Shown in pieces: positions 44,504 to 54,179 of a stretch of 64,000 nucleotides of DNA. The DNA comes from Gp1-AA133 sp963850425. GTDB lineage: Bacteria > Acidobacteriota > Terriglobia > Terriglobales > Acidobacteriaceae. The stretch is taken from contig CAWKLF010000001.1 of the NCBI GenBank assembly GCA_963850425.1, positions 496,001-560,000 on the forward strand, in the 5' to 3' direction. The first letter of the stretch is position 1. Every line of letters starts with the position of its first letter. The position numbers and the translations under genes are program-made. The notes below the pieces were generated by a model, which worked only from the letters and a program-made list of their open reading frames with translations, was not told where the DNA came from and did not search any database.

Positions 44504-44902
44504 TCACGATTCCTGGAACACAAAACGGTCGCTCACCAGAAAATTCACAATTGAGCACGTCGCAATGGTCAGAATGTTCGCGACGAAATAGTTCAGGCGC
44601 GCTCCGCTCACCAGTACTTTCATCACCAGCACATTTCCGGCAATTGAAAACAAGCCGGTGGTCAGATTGAACTTCGCGAACCGCGCCCAGGAGCTTCCAC
44701 TGGTGCGATCACCCCACGTAAAGCGTTCATGCCAGAAGTAATTGTGGGTGACCGCCGCTTCCACAGCCAGCGCGGTGGCGGTCAAGTAATCCAGATGCAA
44801 CGCGGACTTGAGCAACGCGAGCATCGCAAGTTGCACGACAATCCCGCCCGCGCCCACCGCATTAAATTTGAGCCAGCGAACTCCCATGCGCCGGGCGTTC
44901 AT
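44504..44902 (-). CDS. GtrA-family membrane protein
   Basis: The 132-residue product from MNARRMGVRWLKFNAVGAGG has four hydrophobic segments (IVVQLAMLALLKSAL, LTATALAVEAAVTHNYFWH, GLFSIAGNVLVMKVLV, FVANILTIATCSIVNFLVSD). The pattern, with HNYFWHERFTW and NFLVSDRFVF, is GtrA, which helps translocate a lipid-linked sugar. It overlaps the stop of the CDP-alcohol phosphatidyltransferase gene by ATGA. Confidence 0.88.
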   Translation of the reverse strand: MNARRMGVRWLKFNAVGAGGIVVQLAMLALLKSALHLDYLTATALAVEAAVTHNYFWHERFTWGDRTSGSSWARFAKFNLTTGLFSIAGNVLVMKVLVSGARLNYFVANILTIATCSIVNFLVSDRFVFQES

Positions 44903-45630
44903 TGAATCCGCTCCTCGCGATACAGCCGGTAGCCATTCTTCGCGGTAAAGAACACGATCATCAACGTCATCCCCGCCAACCCAATCGTGCCGCCGATATC
45001 GAACAGCCGGTAATGTCCGTGCAGCACGATCGGCCAGCGAAGTAATGCCAGGTTGCCCACCGCGAGCAAGAGCCGAAGTTCGGTCGGGCCAAAATTCCAG
45101 AACGACAAGTGAAATTCTCCCAGCGTATAGGTTGCGAGATAGGACTGGATCGACAGCACCAGAAAAGCAATCAGCAACCCGATCGCGATCCAGGGATGCA
45201 TGTAGCCCGAAAGCGCCAGTCCGCCCATCATCGCTACCGCGCCGAAGCTGTCGACCATGTGATCGACATAAAATCCGTATCGCGGGCGTTGTTGTTGGCG
45301 TACTCGTGCCAAAGTTCCATCGAGGCTGTCGCCCAGCCAGTTTACCGCGAGGCACGCAATCACGGCTAACAGGGAATACTTGTTCCAGCGTGACAGGGCG
45401 TAAAAGACTCCGGCCAGGATCTGCCCCAGCAGTCCAAGCACGGTCAGATGGTCGGAGTTGATCCAGGTTGGCGTGCGCTCCGCCAGCCAGACGAGCGCCT
45501 TCTTCTCGACCGTCGCCAGAAAGCTTGCCTGGATCCGTCGCGTGTTGCCAACCGCCGTGCCCATCCGTCGCATATCCTCCAGGACCCTTGGATTCGCCTG
45601 CTCACAATAATCCACCATCGGACTCGCCAT
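44899..45630 (-). CDS. CDP-alcohol phosphatidyltransferase family protein
   Basis: The 243-residue inner-membrane enzyme has the CDP-OH signature as DGTLARVRQQQRPRYGFYVD then HMVD, the DGxxAR...GxxxDxxxD motif with all Asp residues present. Several transmembrane segments follow. It makes a phospholipid or lipid precursor from a CDP-activated donor. It is coupled to the GtrA gene, so a polyisoprenyl- or lipid-sugar pathway is possible, though a substrate cannot be assigned. Confidence 0.88.
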   Translation of the reverse strand: MASPMVDYCEQANPRVLEDMRRMGTAVGNTRRIQASFLATVEKKALVWLAERTPTWINSDHLTVLGLLGQILAGVFYALSRWNKYSLLAVIACLAVNWLGDSLDGTLARVRQQQRPRYGFYVDHMVDSFGAVAMMGGLALSGYMHPWIAIGLLIAFLVLSIQSYLATYTLGEFHLSFWNFGPTELRLLLAVGNLALLRWPIVLHGHYRLFDIGGTIGLAGMTLMIVFFTAKNGYRLYREERIQ

Positions 45631-45789
45631 CGCCTACCTCCCTGCGTTCGTCCCCAATCTCCTCCCATCGGATGCCAGGGGCAATGCACGGGCGGTCAGG
45701 TGGAAACAATCCTCGATCATTTTGTATTTGGTGTGGATTCAGTGAGATATGTGTGCTGGTAATCAGGTTGGGATTGTGGCTCCCCTGCG

Positions 45790-45860
45790 GACCTTAAAAT
45801 CTTACAACGCAGAGAGCGCAGAGAAATTCCGCAACGGGCGCAGAGAGGTCTTGCAAAGTC
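45790..45860. repeat. Dispersed TCTGCGTCC-type repeat, inverted copy
   Basis: The forward strand here reads TTAAAATCTTACAACGCAGA then GAGCGCAGAGAAATT, the reverse complement of the family seen at 9.5, 12.7 and 27 kb. Confidence 0.5.
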
Positions 45861-45888
45861 ATGCGGAGTGCTCGCTGTTCTGGGCTCT

Positions 45889-47493
45889 TTACGGTTCCAT
45901 CGCCGCCGCTTGCTCGGCAGGTTTTTCCACAGGAGCTCGCCGGCGACGCATCGTATGCGGCAAATCGGACCGCAAGATCCACAGCCCCGCCGCCACAGCT
46001 CCCGCCCAGGTGATGGTGCTCAACCCAAGCGACTCCAGATCCGCCATCCGGCTCCCGCGCAGAGGGATCAGCCTCCCGACCTGCCACGCGACGGCTCCCG
46101 CTCCCGCGGCTACCACGACCGACTTCCCCAACTCCGCCCAGGGAAAGTCCAGCAGCGAGACCAGGTTCCTCCGATGCAGCAACCACGCAGCCGCTACCGT
46201 ATTCGCCACAATGCCGATATCCGATGCCATCGCCAGTCCGACCACCGAGAACGAATGAAACAACGCGCGGTACACTGCGATCGACGCCACCGTCACCAGG
46301 GTGCATGCCACCATCGGCGTCAAGGTATCGCCTGCCGCGTAAAAGGCGCGCGCGTAAAGACCCTGCGCCGCCCAGAACGCCAGCGATAACGAGAACCAGA
46401 AAAAGTAAAGCGCCGTCTCCTGCGAGTCGTTGAATGAAAAACGTCCCCGCCGGTAAACCAGGTCGATCAGCGGAAGAGCCGCGACCATCATCAATCCGGT
46501 TACCAGGAACGACAGCGCCGAGATGCGATACACGGAACCGTTCACCGATTCGCCAAACTCTTTCATCCGCTTCTCGCCAAAAAGCTTTGCGAAGAAGGGA
46601 AGCGACGCCTGTCCGGTAGCCTGCCCCAGAACGGCGATGGGCACGGCGAAGAGGCGCTTCGCATAATTGAGCCGCGCAATGTCGCCGATGCCGCTCGATG
46701 CGAAGTAACGCAAAATCCAGTCGTCGGCCGTTACCAGCGATACGCCCAGCATTAGTGGAATCGACAACCGCACCCACTCGCGGAAAGCGGTGTTGTTCCA
46801 ATCGAAGGAAGGCCGGTAACCGGTGCCAATCCGTGCCGCCCCGATTGCATTCACCAGGAAAGGGCCGACCACCGCTCCTATCAGTGCACCGTATGCCAGC
46901 GACGCGATGCCGAACTGCCTGCCGGCCACAATCCCGCCCAGAATGATGAAGACGTTGTAGAGAATTGGTCCAAAGCTTGGGAATAGAAACATCCGGTGTG
47001 AAAGCAGCACCGCGCCCACCACGCCCCCGACATAAAAGAAAATCTGTGCCGGCAAAAGGATGCGGGTCAACGACACGCACAGCTTCAACTGCTCAGGAGA
47101 AAACCCGTGGAACATCCAGCCCGCAAATTGAGGAGTGAACACTTCCGCGAGCAGGATGCCGGCCAGAAACACGGTTGTCATCACAGTCACGATGACGGAG
47201 AACGCCTTTTGCGCGTCCACCTCGCGCTTCTCGGCAAGGAAGCGCGTGTAGATGGAAATAAATGTGATCGACGCCGTGCCGCCCGCGAGAATGTAGTTGA
47301 GCCAGTCAGGGAGCGTGAAGGCCGCGACGTAGGCGTCGGTCTGACCGCCCGCCCCAAATGCGTAGGCGATGTAGGCCTCGCGCAAGTATCCCACCACGCG
47401 CGACAGCATTACGGTGCTCATCAAGAGCACCGTGGCCGAAAACGCGCTGTGCTGGTGCGATGGGCGCAGTGCGCGGAGAATGCGGGCGAACAT
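45889..47493 (-). CDS. murJ: Lipid II flippase MurJ (MviN)
   Basis: The 534-residue inner-membrane protein has about 14 hydrophobic segments and the family features MLSRVVGYLREAYIAYAFGA near the N-terminus, ILAGGTASITFISIYTRFLA and LGQATGQASLPFFAKLFGEK. It moves lipid II across the membrane for peptidoglycan synthesis. It is the only such gene in the window and is likely essential. Confidence 0.93.
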   Translation of the reverse strand: MFARILRALRPSHQHSAFSATVLLMSTVMLSRVVGYLREAYIAYAFGAGGQTDAYVAAFTLPDWLNYILAGGTASITFISIYTRFLAEKREVDAQKAFSVIVTVMTTVFLAGILLAEVFTPQFAGWMFHGFSPEQLKLCVSLTRILLPAQIFFYVGGVVGAVLLSHRMFLFPSFGPILYNVFIILGGIVAGRQFGIASLAYGALIGAVVGPFLVNAIGAARIGTGYRPSFDWNNTAFREWVRLSIPLMLGVSLVTADDWILRYFASSGIGDIARLNYAKRLFAVPIAVLGQATGQASLPFFAKLFGEKRMKEFGESVNGSVYRISALSFLVTGLMMVAALPLIDLVYRRGRFSFNDSQETALYFFWFSLSLAFWAAQGLYARAFYAAGDTLTPMVACTLVTVASIAVYRALFHSFSVVGLAMASDIGIVANTVAAAWLLHRRNLVSLLDFPWAELGKSVVVAAGAGAVAWQVGRLIPLRGSRMADLESLGLSTITWAGAVAAGLWILRSDLPHTMRRRRAPVEKPAEQAAAMEP

Positions 47494-47667
47494 GAGTGTG
47501 CGGTCTCAGCGTATCAAATGGATGGCGCAGTCACGTCTTGAAGTTCAGGCTGGAACCACAGAACGCAAACTCAACCGGTCATGGCCCGAGGAGCATTCGT
47601 CTCCCGACTTGGGTCCTCCCTGCCCAGATCGTTCAACAACGGGAAGCAGCCAAGCGGGCAACCGGTA

Positions 47668-47728
47668 GAGCGTGAAGAAGGCCTCCGCCCCAGCGAAGCT
47701 TGGACGGGGCACCCTGGAAGGTGGGAGC
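47668..47728. repeat. Palindromic dispersed repeat copy 1
   Basis: GAGCGTGAAGAAGGC... then CCAGCGAAGCTTGGACGGGG and CACCC. A direct copy lies at 50413-50474, so the pair flanks the M1 aminopeptidase gene. The core AAGC-GAA-GCTT is palindromic. Confidence 0.65.
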
Positions 47729-47739
47729 GGTCGTCTCGT

Positions 47740-50235
47740 CTACTTGCCGTTGTTCGTGCTTAGGACGTCGAAGTTGTAGTTCAGCAGAGCGCGTTTGGGG
47801 GCTTCGGTGATACCGGTCAGTGGGACAGACAAGGGGACGGTGGTGTTGCCAACCATGCGGACCGAGCCGACTCTGACGATCTTGTTATTTCCAAAGTCGA
47901 GGTAGAGGGGAACGGGCATCATGAAGGCATCGTCGACGTTTGACTGGGTGATTTTTGCGGTCATGGTGAAGCCGTTGTTAGCGGGGGCGAAGCTCGATTC
48001 GAGCGAGTAATCGGGCAACGCGGTGCCATAGACAAACTGGTTAAAGAACCAGTCCATCCTTCCATTACCCTGCTGGTCCATTTCACGGGTCATGTGACGC
48101 TCGACGACTTCCTTGAAGTCTTCGGTGCTACTGATGCGGTTGTAGTAGCTGCGGACATAGTCACGCATCATGACTTTGAAAGCCTCGTCCTTGTCGCGCG
48201 GGTTCCACATCATCATGCGGAGCATGTGGAGGATGTAGCCCCCTTTGTCATAAATCAGACGATTCACGTCGAAGCCAACCTTGGTGTTTCCCAAGCGATA
48301 CCCCATCGTGACCGAGCCGACATCGATGGGGCGCTTGCCTTCGCGATTCTTCTCGAGGAGTTCGCTTTTCCAGTCCTTCAGAAAGTCGCGGTAGGTGTCG
48401 GGCTGGTCCGAATAGACGGACTGAAAATAAAGGGAAGATGCAAAATGAGCGAAGCCCTCGCTGAGCCAGTTGTCGCGATAGCTGGGGATGCCGAGGGCGT
48501 GGCCGAACCACTGATGAGCAATCTCGTGGGGGGTAACTCCGCGCGTAAAGCCGTGGGTCATGGCATTGTAGCTGCGTCCATAGATGGCCTGAAACGACAT
48601 GGCGGGTAGATAGATAAGGGCGGGCCAGGACTGCCCAAAATTGTTCGCGGGCTGCTCGGTGAGGGCTAAGCGCTGATAGGGCGCTGGTCCGAAGTAATCG
48701 GTATAAAGGTGAATGGCGAGTTGAGCTTCGGCAACCTCGCGCCGCAGCATGTCGGAACGGGCACCGCCCTCGGTGTTGGCGTAGCCCTCGATGACATACT
48801 TATCTTCGAGGGAAGCGGCTTCCTCCTTCTTGTAGGTTGCGAAGTTGAAACCCGCAACCGCCTGCGGGACGTCCGCCTTCCATTCGCTCACGCGCAGATC
48901 GCCTTCAACATAGTTCTTGCCTGGTAGACCAGTGGCCACCATGGTCAGCTGTTTAGGGACTCGGAAGGTAAGGTCGTACGTGGCATAGTCGCCGAAGGTG
49001 GTATTGGGATACCAATCGTCTCGCGCGACGGGAAAATAGTTGCCTCCGCCTGCGTTGATGACCGCATCCTTACCGCTGTAGATGGTCGTGAGGGTCAAAC
49101 GCTCGCCTTTGGCCATGGGCTTGGGCAGGATTACGAAGAAATCCGCATCTTCGTCCTTGGATTCCTGAACGAAATCAAGTGGTTTGCCGCTGGCAACAAG
49201 GACGTTGCGAACACGCAGAGTGGGAAACAGCCGGAACGGCACGACGCGGAGGCCGTCAACGGTAGAGAGGAAAGTGGTTTGCGCGATGCCGTCGAGCTTG
49301 CCGCTCTTGTCGAAAGTGGCGTCGAGGTTCTGATGTTCGATATCGATGGTCAGGCTGTACTGGCTGCCGCGGGCCTCATGAGTCTTGTATTCGTCGGAGA
49401 AATGGAAGGCAGCCCAAGTACCCCACTTTCTGTCCTCGTACGTGGATAGGGCGACTTCCTCGGGCGCCAGACCCAGCTCACTGAGACCGTGCGGGTCAAC
49501 GGAGTAAAGAAGTTTGCTGCTGACGTGGCGTCCGCGAATGAAGGCCCAGAATAGGCCGCCGGGGTTGGACGAGAGAACATCCTCAAGGATGCGGCCGTCG
49601 AGATTATATTTGCGTTCCTTCCGGAGATACCTCTGTACCTGGCTCAAGGCGATCACCGGATCACCTCCCGACGAGGCGGCGGGCGAGGACTGCTTTTTCA
49701 GCTCGTCGAAGGTATCGTCGGTAAAGCGGAAAACCGCCTGGTCTAACTCCTCGTGCAGGGCAGGTTCCTTGGTGAGCTCGGCGAGACTCTTCTTTTCAAC
49801 TTCGATGGGCGGGATCAACTCCAGCGTTCCCTGGCCGAAAAATATGGCGCCCGTCACTTTGCCTTGCACAGGAGCCAGGAAAGTTATGGTGCCGGTGAGG
49901 GTGAAAGTGGCTGCATCGCGCTTCAGAACGACATTTTTCACAGTAAGCACTTCGCCCGTGCCGATGGAGCGCAATGCCTTGTAGGTCGTATCGGTGTTTG
50001 GTTCCTGAATGATTGGGGGAATTGCGGGACGACTCTCGGGAAGACGCGGAGACAGATCCTGCGCTTGTACTGTGCATACGAAAGCAATGACCAGCGTGGC
50101 CGAGAGCGGATGCCTAAAGCTTAAACGTTTGGCACCGGCTCGCAGAAGATCGACCAATCCGTGGCGAGTCGAACTGCTAGCGTCGGGGAAAGGGAGAACT
50201 TCATGACGGAAAAGCCAATTGATTTGATCCCACAC
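47740..50235 (-). CDS. M1-family zinc metallopeptidase, secreted
   Basis: The 831-residue product has the M1 zinc motif HEIAHQWFGH (His570, Glu571, His574) and the third ligand Glu593 in NWLSEGFAHFAS. A hydrophobic segment (PLSATLVIAFVCTVQAQ, about residues 43-59) looks like a signal peptide, so the true start is probably later than 50235. The N-terminal ~350 residues are beta-rich. It probably trims peptides outside the cytoplasm. Direct repeats of a dispersed element flank the gene. Confidence 0.85.
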   Translation of the reverse strand: MWDQINWLFRHEVLPFPDASSSTRHGLVDLLRAGAKRLSFRHPLSATLVIAFVCTVQAQDLSPRLPESRPAIPPIIQEPNTDTTYKALRSIGTGEVLTVKNVVLKRDAATFTLTGTITFLAPVQGKVTGAIFFGQGTLELIPPIEVEKKSLAELTKEPALHEELDQAVFRFTDDTFDELKKQSSPAASSGGDPVIALSQVQRYLRKERKYNLDGRILEDVLSSNPGGLFWAFIRGRHVSSKLLYSVDPHGLSELGLAPEEVALSTYEDRKWGTWAAFHFSDEYKTHEARGSQYSLTIDIEHQNLDATFDKSGKLDGIAQTTFLSTVDGLRVVPFRLFPTLRVRNVLVASGKPLDFVQESKDEDADFFVILPKPMAKGERLTLTTIYSGKDAVINAGGGNYFPVARDDWYPNTTFGDYATYDLTFRVPKQLTMVATGLPGKNYVEGDLRVSEWKADVPQAVAGFNFATYKKEEAASLEDKYVIEGYANTEGGARSDMLRREVAEAQLAIHLYTDYFGPAPYQRLALTEQPANNFGQSWPALIYLPAMSFQAIYGRSYNAMTHGFTRGVTPHEIAHQWFGHALGIPSYRDNWLSEGFAHFASSLYFQSVYSDQPDTYRDFLKDWKSELLEKNREGKRPIDVGSVTMGYRLGNTKVGFDVNRLIYDKGGYILHMLRMMMWNPRDKDEAFKVMMRDYVRSYYNRISSTEDFKEVVERHMTREMDQQGNGRMDWFFNQFVYGTALPDYSLESSFAPANNGFTMTAKITQSNVDDAFMMPVPLYLDFGNNKIVRVGSVRMVGNTTVPLSVPLTGITEAPKRALLNYNFDVLSTNNGK

Positions 50236-50412
50236 AAACCGCCTCCGAAGCGCGCACCCGGCAGTGTACCAAGCGAGCAGCGTGGTTTACGCCATGAAAA
50301 GCAGGTCACGATGTGACTTTGGTCTCAATCTGGGCATCGTGTTTAAAAGGCCCCTGAGGGAGGAGACTGTGAAGTGCCACCTTTCGAAAGGAACAAGGCG
50401 CGGGCATCCGCT

Positions 50413-50474
50413 GAGCGTGAAGAAACACCCGCCCAAGCGAAGCTTGGACGGGGCACCCTCGAGGATAGGAGCCG
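50413..50474. repeat. Palindromic dispersed repeat copy 2
   Basis: GAGCGTGAAGAAACACCCGC then CCAAGCGAAGCTTGGACGGG; CCAAGC-GAA-GCTTGG is a perfect palindrome. It matches the copy at 47668-47728 in the same orientation. Confidence 0.65.
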
Positions 50475-50490
50475 TAGTTAGACTGGCCCC

Positions 50491-52000
50491 CTAACCCTCC
50501 AGATAGTCGAAGAGCGTCATGAAACCGAAATCCATGTGCAGCTGCTGGTGGCAATGAAACAGTGACAGGCCGGGGTTGTCGGCGACGAAATCCAGTTCCG
50601 CTTCCTGATAGCCACCCAACATGAGCACGTCTTTCAGAATTCCCGCGGTGCGCTTTCCGGCGATGGTGGTGAGCTCGAAGCTGTGACGGTGAAGATGGAT
50701 AGGGTGGATGTCGTCACTGGCGTTGCGCATGCGAATGCGATAGCGCTTTCCCTGCTTCAGGTGGAACGCGGCGGGAGTTACCTGGCCTGTCATGGGATAG
50801 GCATTGCCGTTGATCGACCACCGGTTGAAGCCTTCTTCGGCAGCGTTATCTTTCGCGAATGTCATCTCGAACGTTTCGTCTGGCGGGGAGCTAACCGTAG
50901 CCGGCTTGGCGAAACGCAAATAGTTCCACTGATACGGGCTCGGCGGAATCCATTGGCCTTTGCCCTTGCGCCCGGAATATTCGACCACGATGCCCATCCC
51001 ATGCTTGCCGATCGTCATCGGCCAGGTCGCCCATTATCCAGACGCCCGGATGATTCATCTCCACAATCGCCGAGACTCGTTCGCCGGTTCCGAGCCACAG
51101 CACTGGCACTCGCGCCGGATTCGGAACCGGGTTTCCATCCAAGGCGATGACGCGAAAAAAATGGCCAGGCAAAGCCAGACTGCGAGTCTCGGTAGCGCTG
51201 GCATTCAGCACGTGAAATAAGATTCGTTCACCCTGCTTCGCTCTGATCGGTTCACCATGCCCGAGCATGCGGCCATTGATGGTGAAGGAGCCGTAACCGA
51301 CTTCGTATCCGTGCGGCATACCCTTGGCCAGTGAGACCTTCATTTCCCTTTCGCCCTTCTCGTGCAGCAAGGGGACCGTAGCCGGCGGCAGAAAGTTCTG
51401 CGGCATGTCTCCGCCACGGCTTAAGGCGGGTTCAAATTCCTTGAGCACAAGAAATACTTCGCGATCGTAGTTGCCCGGTTCGTGCTGGGGGTCGATGTAA
51501 ACGGGACCAGCCTGCCCGCCGTACTGTCCACGGGAGAGATCGGCTCCTGCGCGATTGTGGGTGTGATAGAAGCGAAAGCCCGCCGGACCCGGTACAAAAG
51601 AGATTTTTCGCTTGCCGTGAGCGGGGATGAACGGCGTGCCTTCCTCGGAGGCGCCATCGACGTCGACGGGCACCTTCTGCCCGTGCCAATGCAATTGCTC
51701 CGGAACATCGGTGTCGTTGAAGATGTCGACGGTGACCTGCTTTCCCTCTTTGAGGCGGATCAGCGGTCCTGGAAATTGGCCGTTGTAGGTGGTTGTTGAA
51801 ATGATCCGGTGGGGTGCGACCTCGACTGGAGAAGCTTTGATGCGCAGCGTGTAGTCCGGGGAAGGCGACTCGGACGGCGTAGCGGTTGGCATCGATGACG
51901 GTGACTGGCCCAGAGACGCTGCGGGTGGGAACAACACCGCCCCCGCCGTCACCGCAGCACCTTTCAGGAATCCACGTCTGGATTGAAGGAAGTCTTTCAT
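50491..52000 (-). pseudogene. Multicopper oxidase with Tat signal, frameshifted
   Basis: Two frames join into one secreted multicopper oxidase. The start has a Tat signal (SRRGFLKGAAVTAGAVLF). Copper ligands are all present: QLHWHGQ (His104, His106), FYHTHNR (His146, His148), then in the second frame IHPIHLHRHSFEL and FHCHQQLHMDFGFM. The break is at about 51007: the sequence GGCAAGCATGGGATG would read in one frame (RKHGMGIVVEYSG) if the extra base at 51007 were absent. It oxidises metals or phenols in the periplasm. A convergent M1 gene lies downstream. Confidence 0.85.
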
Positions 52001-52224
52001 CTGGAGGGTTCTTTGACCTATTGTCGGATAGGATGCCGTTCCAGAAGTTTTCCGCCAACAAAAAGTTGATTAAGGAAGTACATCGGGTCTTTCGTCCGGG
52101 ATTGGCTGTTGTGGGCAGGGAACCGAACCTGGAGCACGGTGGGGACTACTGACGAGTAGTCGGTGGTGAAAACATTTCTGGCGATAAATTCTGAGAACAA
52201 TTCGCAAACCGCAGTTGGGGAGGG

Positions 52225-52647
52225 TCATGCAGTCTTGCGCTTGTTTGCCTGGAGTTCGGAGAAGCCGGCGGCGGCTTCCTGGATCTCGGGGGTGAAGTCG
52301 GCCATTTCCTGGACCTGGCGGATTTCGATGACTTCATTCTCGGACCCTGGACAGCGTGTGGCCCAGTCGATCGCCTCCTGTTTCGAATTCACCTGGATCA
52401 TCCAAAAACCGCCGACCACCTCCTTCGCTTCGGCGAACGGGCCGTCGGTAACTTTTGGTTTGCCTCCGGCGAAGGAAACGCGCGCGCCCGCTGAAGGCGG
52501 ATGCAGGCCTTCGAGCGAGAGCAGCACACCCGCCTTCTGCAATTCCTGGTTGTACTTCATCATTGCGGCAACGGCTTTCGCGTCGGGCATGGTGCCGGGC
52601 CTGGCCTGCTCGTAGCCTTTGGGGATCATCAGCATCATGAATCGCAT
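52225..52647 (-). CDS. DGPF/YCII-domain protein 1
   Basis: The 140-residue product has the DGPF motif KVTDGPFAEAKEVVGGFWMI and the YCII dimeric alpha/beta fold (RFMMLMIPKGYEQAR). These proteins are regulated by ECF42 sigma factors in other bacteria; the ECF42-like factor of this window lies at 35.4-36.7 kb. Enzymatic role unknown. Two homologues follow on the same strand. Confidence 0.85.
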   Translation of the reverse strand: MRFMMLMIPKGYEQARPGTMPDAKAVAAMMKYNQELQKAGVLLSLEGLHPPSAGARVSFAGGKPKVTDGPFAEAKEVVGGFWMIQVNSKQEAIDWATRCPGSENEVIEIRQVQEMADFTPEIQEAAAGFSELQANKRKTA

Positions 52648-52698
52648 AAATGGCTCCTTTCCAAACTGTTTCGACGAAGCGGCTGGTTTCGCGAGACT

Positions 52699-53046
52699 TT
52701 AGCTCTCCGAACCGTCATACACCTGGCGGATTTCGCATTCTCCATCCCCCGCCAGCTTCATAAAGTCTTTCACGTGCTCGATCATTTCTGCTTTGGAGTT
52801 CGCCTGCATCACGGCGAAACCGCCGACAATCTCCTTGGCCTCGGTGAAGGGACCATCCGTCACGGTGAACTTGCCGTTGGAGAGCCGCAGTTTGGCGCCA
52901 AGGGCGCTGGGCAGGCAGCCTTCAGTCGCCAGCACGACGCCGGACTTCAGCATTTTCTCCACGTACTTGCCCATCTCCTCCATTTCTTTCTGGGTGGGAG
53001 GAACGCCTTCGGGCTTGCTTGATTTGTAAATGGATAGGAATTTCAT
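52699..53046 (-). CDS. DGPF/YCII-domain protein 2
   Basis: The 115-residue product from MKFLSIYKSSKPEGVPPTQK has VTDGPFTEAKEIVGGFAVM. GAGGAGAAATC precedes the ATG, fixing the start. It lies between two homologues, probably one transcript with separate ribosome binding sites. Confidence 0.85.
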   Translation of the reverse strand: MKFLSIYKSSKPEGVPPTQKEMEEMGKYVEKMLKSGVVLATEGCLPSALGAKLRLSNGKFTVTDGPFTEAKEIVGGFAVMQANSKAEMIEHVKDFMKLAGDGECEIRQVYDGSES

Positions 53047-53315
53047 GATTTCTCCTCTTTCGAATTGGGTTCGTTGAAGGTCCGGAAGCAATTCGCACTT
53101 CCCCTTCTACTGTCACGACGAATGAACCAACCTGTTCTCGACAGCCGTCGTAACTTTTTTTATGGGGCCGACGCGCACCGGTCGATCGGGTTGCGTGGCC
53201 AACGAACATTTCCCGCACAGGACACAAAGACACATTGAGGGTGCCGAGTTCCCGGAAGAACAGGACGCCGCGTCCAACAAAACGCGGCCGCCCGTCGCTA
53301 TTGGCTTTGTCCTCG

Positions 53316-53741
53316 TCATGAAGCCTGCTTCTTCGACGTCTGCTGGCGGAGTCGGGCCTCCTGTTCGCGGAGTTCCGGCGTCAGGTTCTCTCCGAAATCC
53401 TCTGCTTCGAATACCGGGCGCAGCTCGATTTCAGTGCCCCCGTCGAAGGGCGCGCGCTTCAACCACTCCACCGCCTCTTCCATGGAACGCACTTGCCACA
53501 GCCAGAAGCCGGCGATGAGTTCTTTTGTTTCGGCGAACGGGCCGTCGGTCACGGTGCGCTTCTCACCCGAGAACTTAATGCGCTTGCCTTTGACGCTCGA
53601 TTGCAACCCCTCCCCCGCCAGCATGACGCCGGCCTTTACCAGTTCCTCGTTGTACTTCCCCATCTTTTCGAAAATCTCTTTGCTGGGCAGGATGCCCGCT
53701 TCCGAATTCTTGTCCGCTTTTACGATCACCATGACTCGCAT
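53316..53741 (-). CDS. DGPF/YCII-domain protein 3
   Basis: The 141-residue product from MRVMVIVKADKNSEAGILPS carries RTVTDGPFAETKELIAGFWL, the DGPF motif. GGAG lies eight bases before the ATG at 53741, favouring it over the ATG at 53747. The C-terminus is longer than in homologue 2. It is the most upstream member of the trio, with about 270 bp to the next. Confidence 0.85.
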   Translation of the reverse strand: MRVMVIVKADKNSEAGILPSKEIFEKMGKYNEELVKAGVMLAGEGLQSSVKGKRIKFSGEKRTVTDGPFAETKELIAGFWLWQVRSMEEAVEWLKRAPFDGGTEIELRPVFEAEDFGENLTPELREQEARLRQQTSKKQAS

Positions 53742-53882
53742 CGTCATATCTCCTTTATTTTGTGTATGAAGTCGGAATCCCGACGTCTTTATCTTCGCGC
53801 CAGATCCGCCTTCTATTGTGACAACGAACGAGGCGCAACGGAATCGACAAGATGGCTGATTTTTTTCGTTAAGGAAAAGACC

Positions 53883-54179
53883 CTATCCTCCGGCGATGGC
53901 CCCCAGGACAATCAAAGGCTCGGCGCCTGACGCAATGGCATCCGGCAGGATCGTATCCGGCGGATCGTGGGACAAGTCCTGCTCGCAGGCAAAGTAGCGC
54001 AGGAACGGGCGGCGCTGCAGGGTCCCGTGGTCGCGGATCGTGCCGCGCAGCATGGGGTAGCGGTTCTCGAGTTCGTCGAGAACCGCCCGCAGCGTAACCG
54101 GACCCGTGACCTCGAGCGTCGCCTCGCTTTCAACGTGGGCGAGCGTGCGCAGGTGGGGAGGGAGAACGACTCGGATCAT
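53883..54179 (-). CDS. MoaD/ThiS-like ubiquitin-fold protein
   Basis: The 98-residue product (MIRVVLPPHLRTLAHVESEA, TLRAVLDELENRYPMLRGTI) ends in VLGAIAGG, the Gly-Gly tail of MoaD/ThiS sulfur carriers. Such proteins are thiocarboxylated at the terminal Gly and deliver sulfur. Its start overlaps the stop of the BNR-repeat gene by ATGA, a recurrent pairing whose function is unknown. Confidence 0.85.
   Translation of the reverse strand: MIRVVLPPHLRTLAHVESEATLEVTGPVTLRAVLDELENRYPMLRGTIRDHGTLQRRPFLRYFACEQDLSHDPPDTILPDAIASGAEPLIVLGAIAGG

Noticed and set aside
45794..47080. Minus-strand frame of 428 codons overlapping murJ in another frame
   Set aside because: murJ is a clear lipid II flippase; this frame is Gly/Arg-rich and has no family signal.
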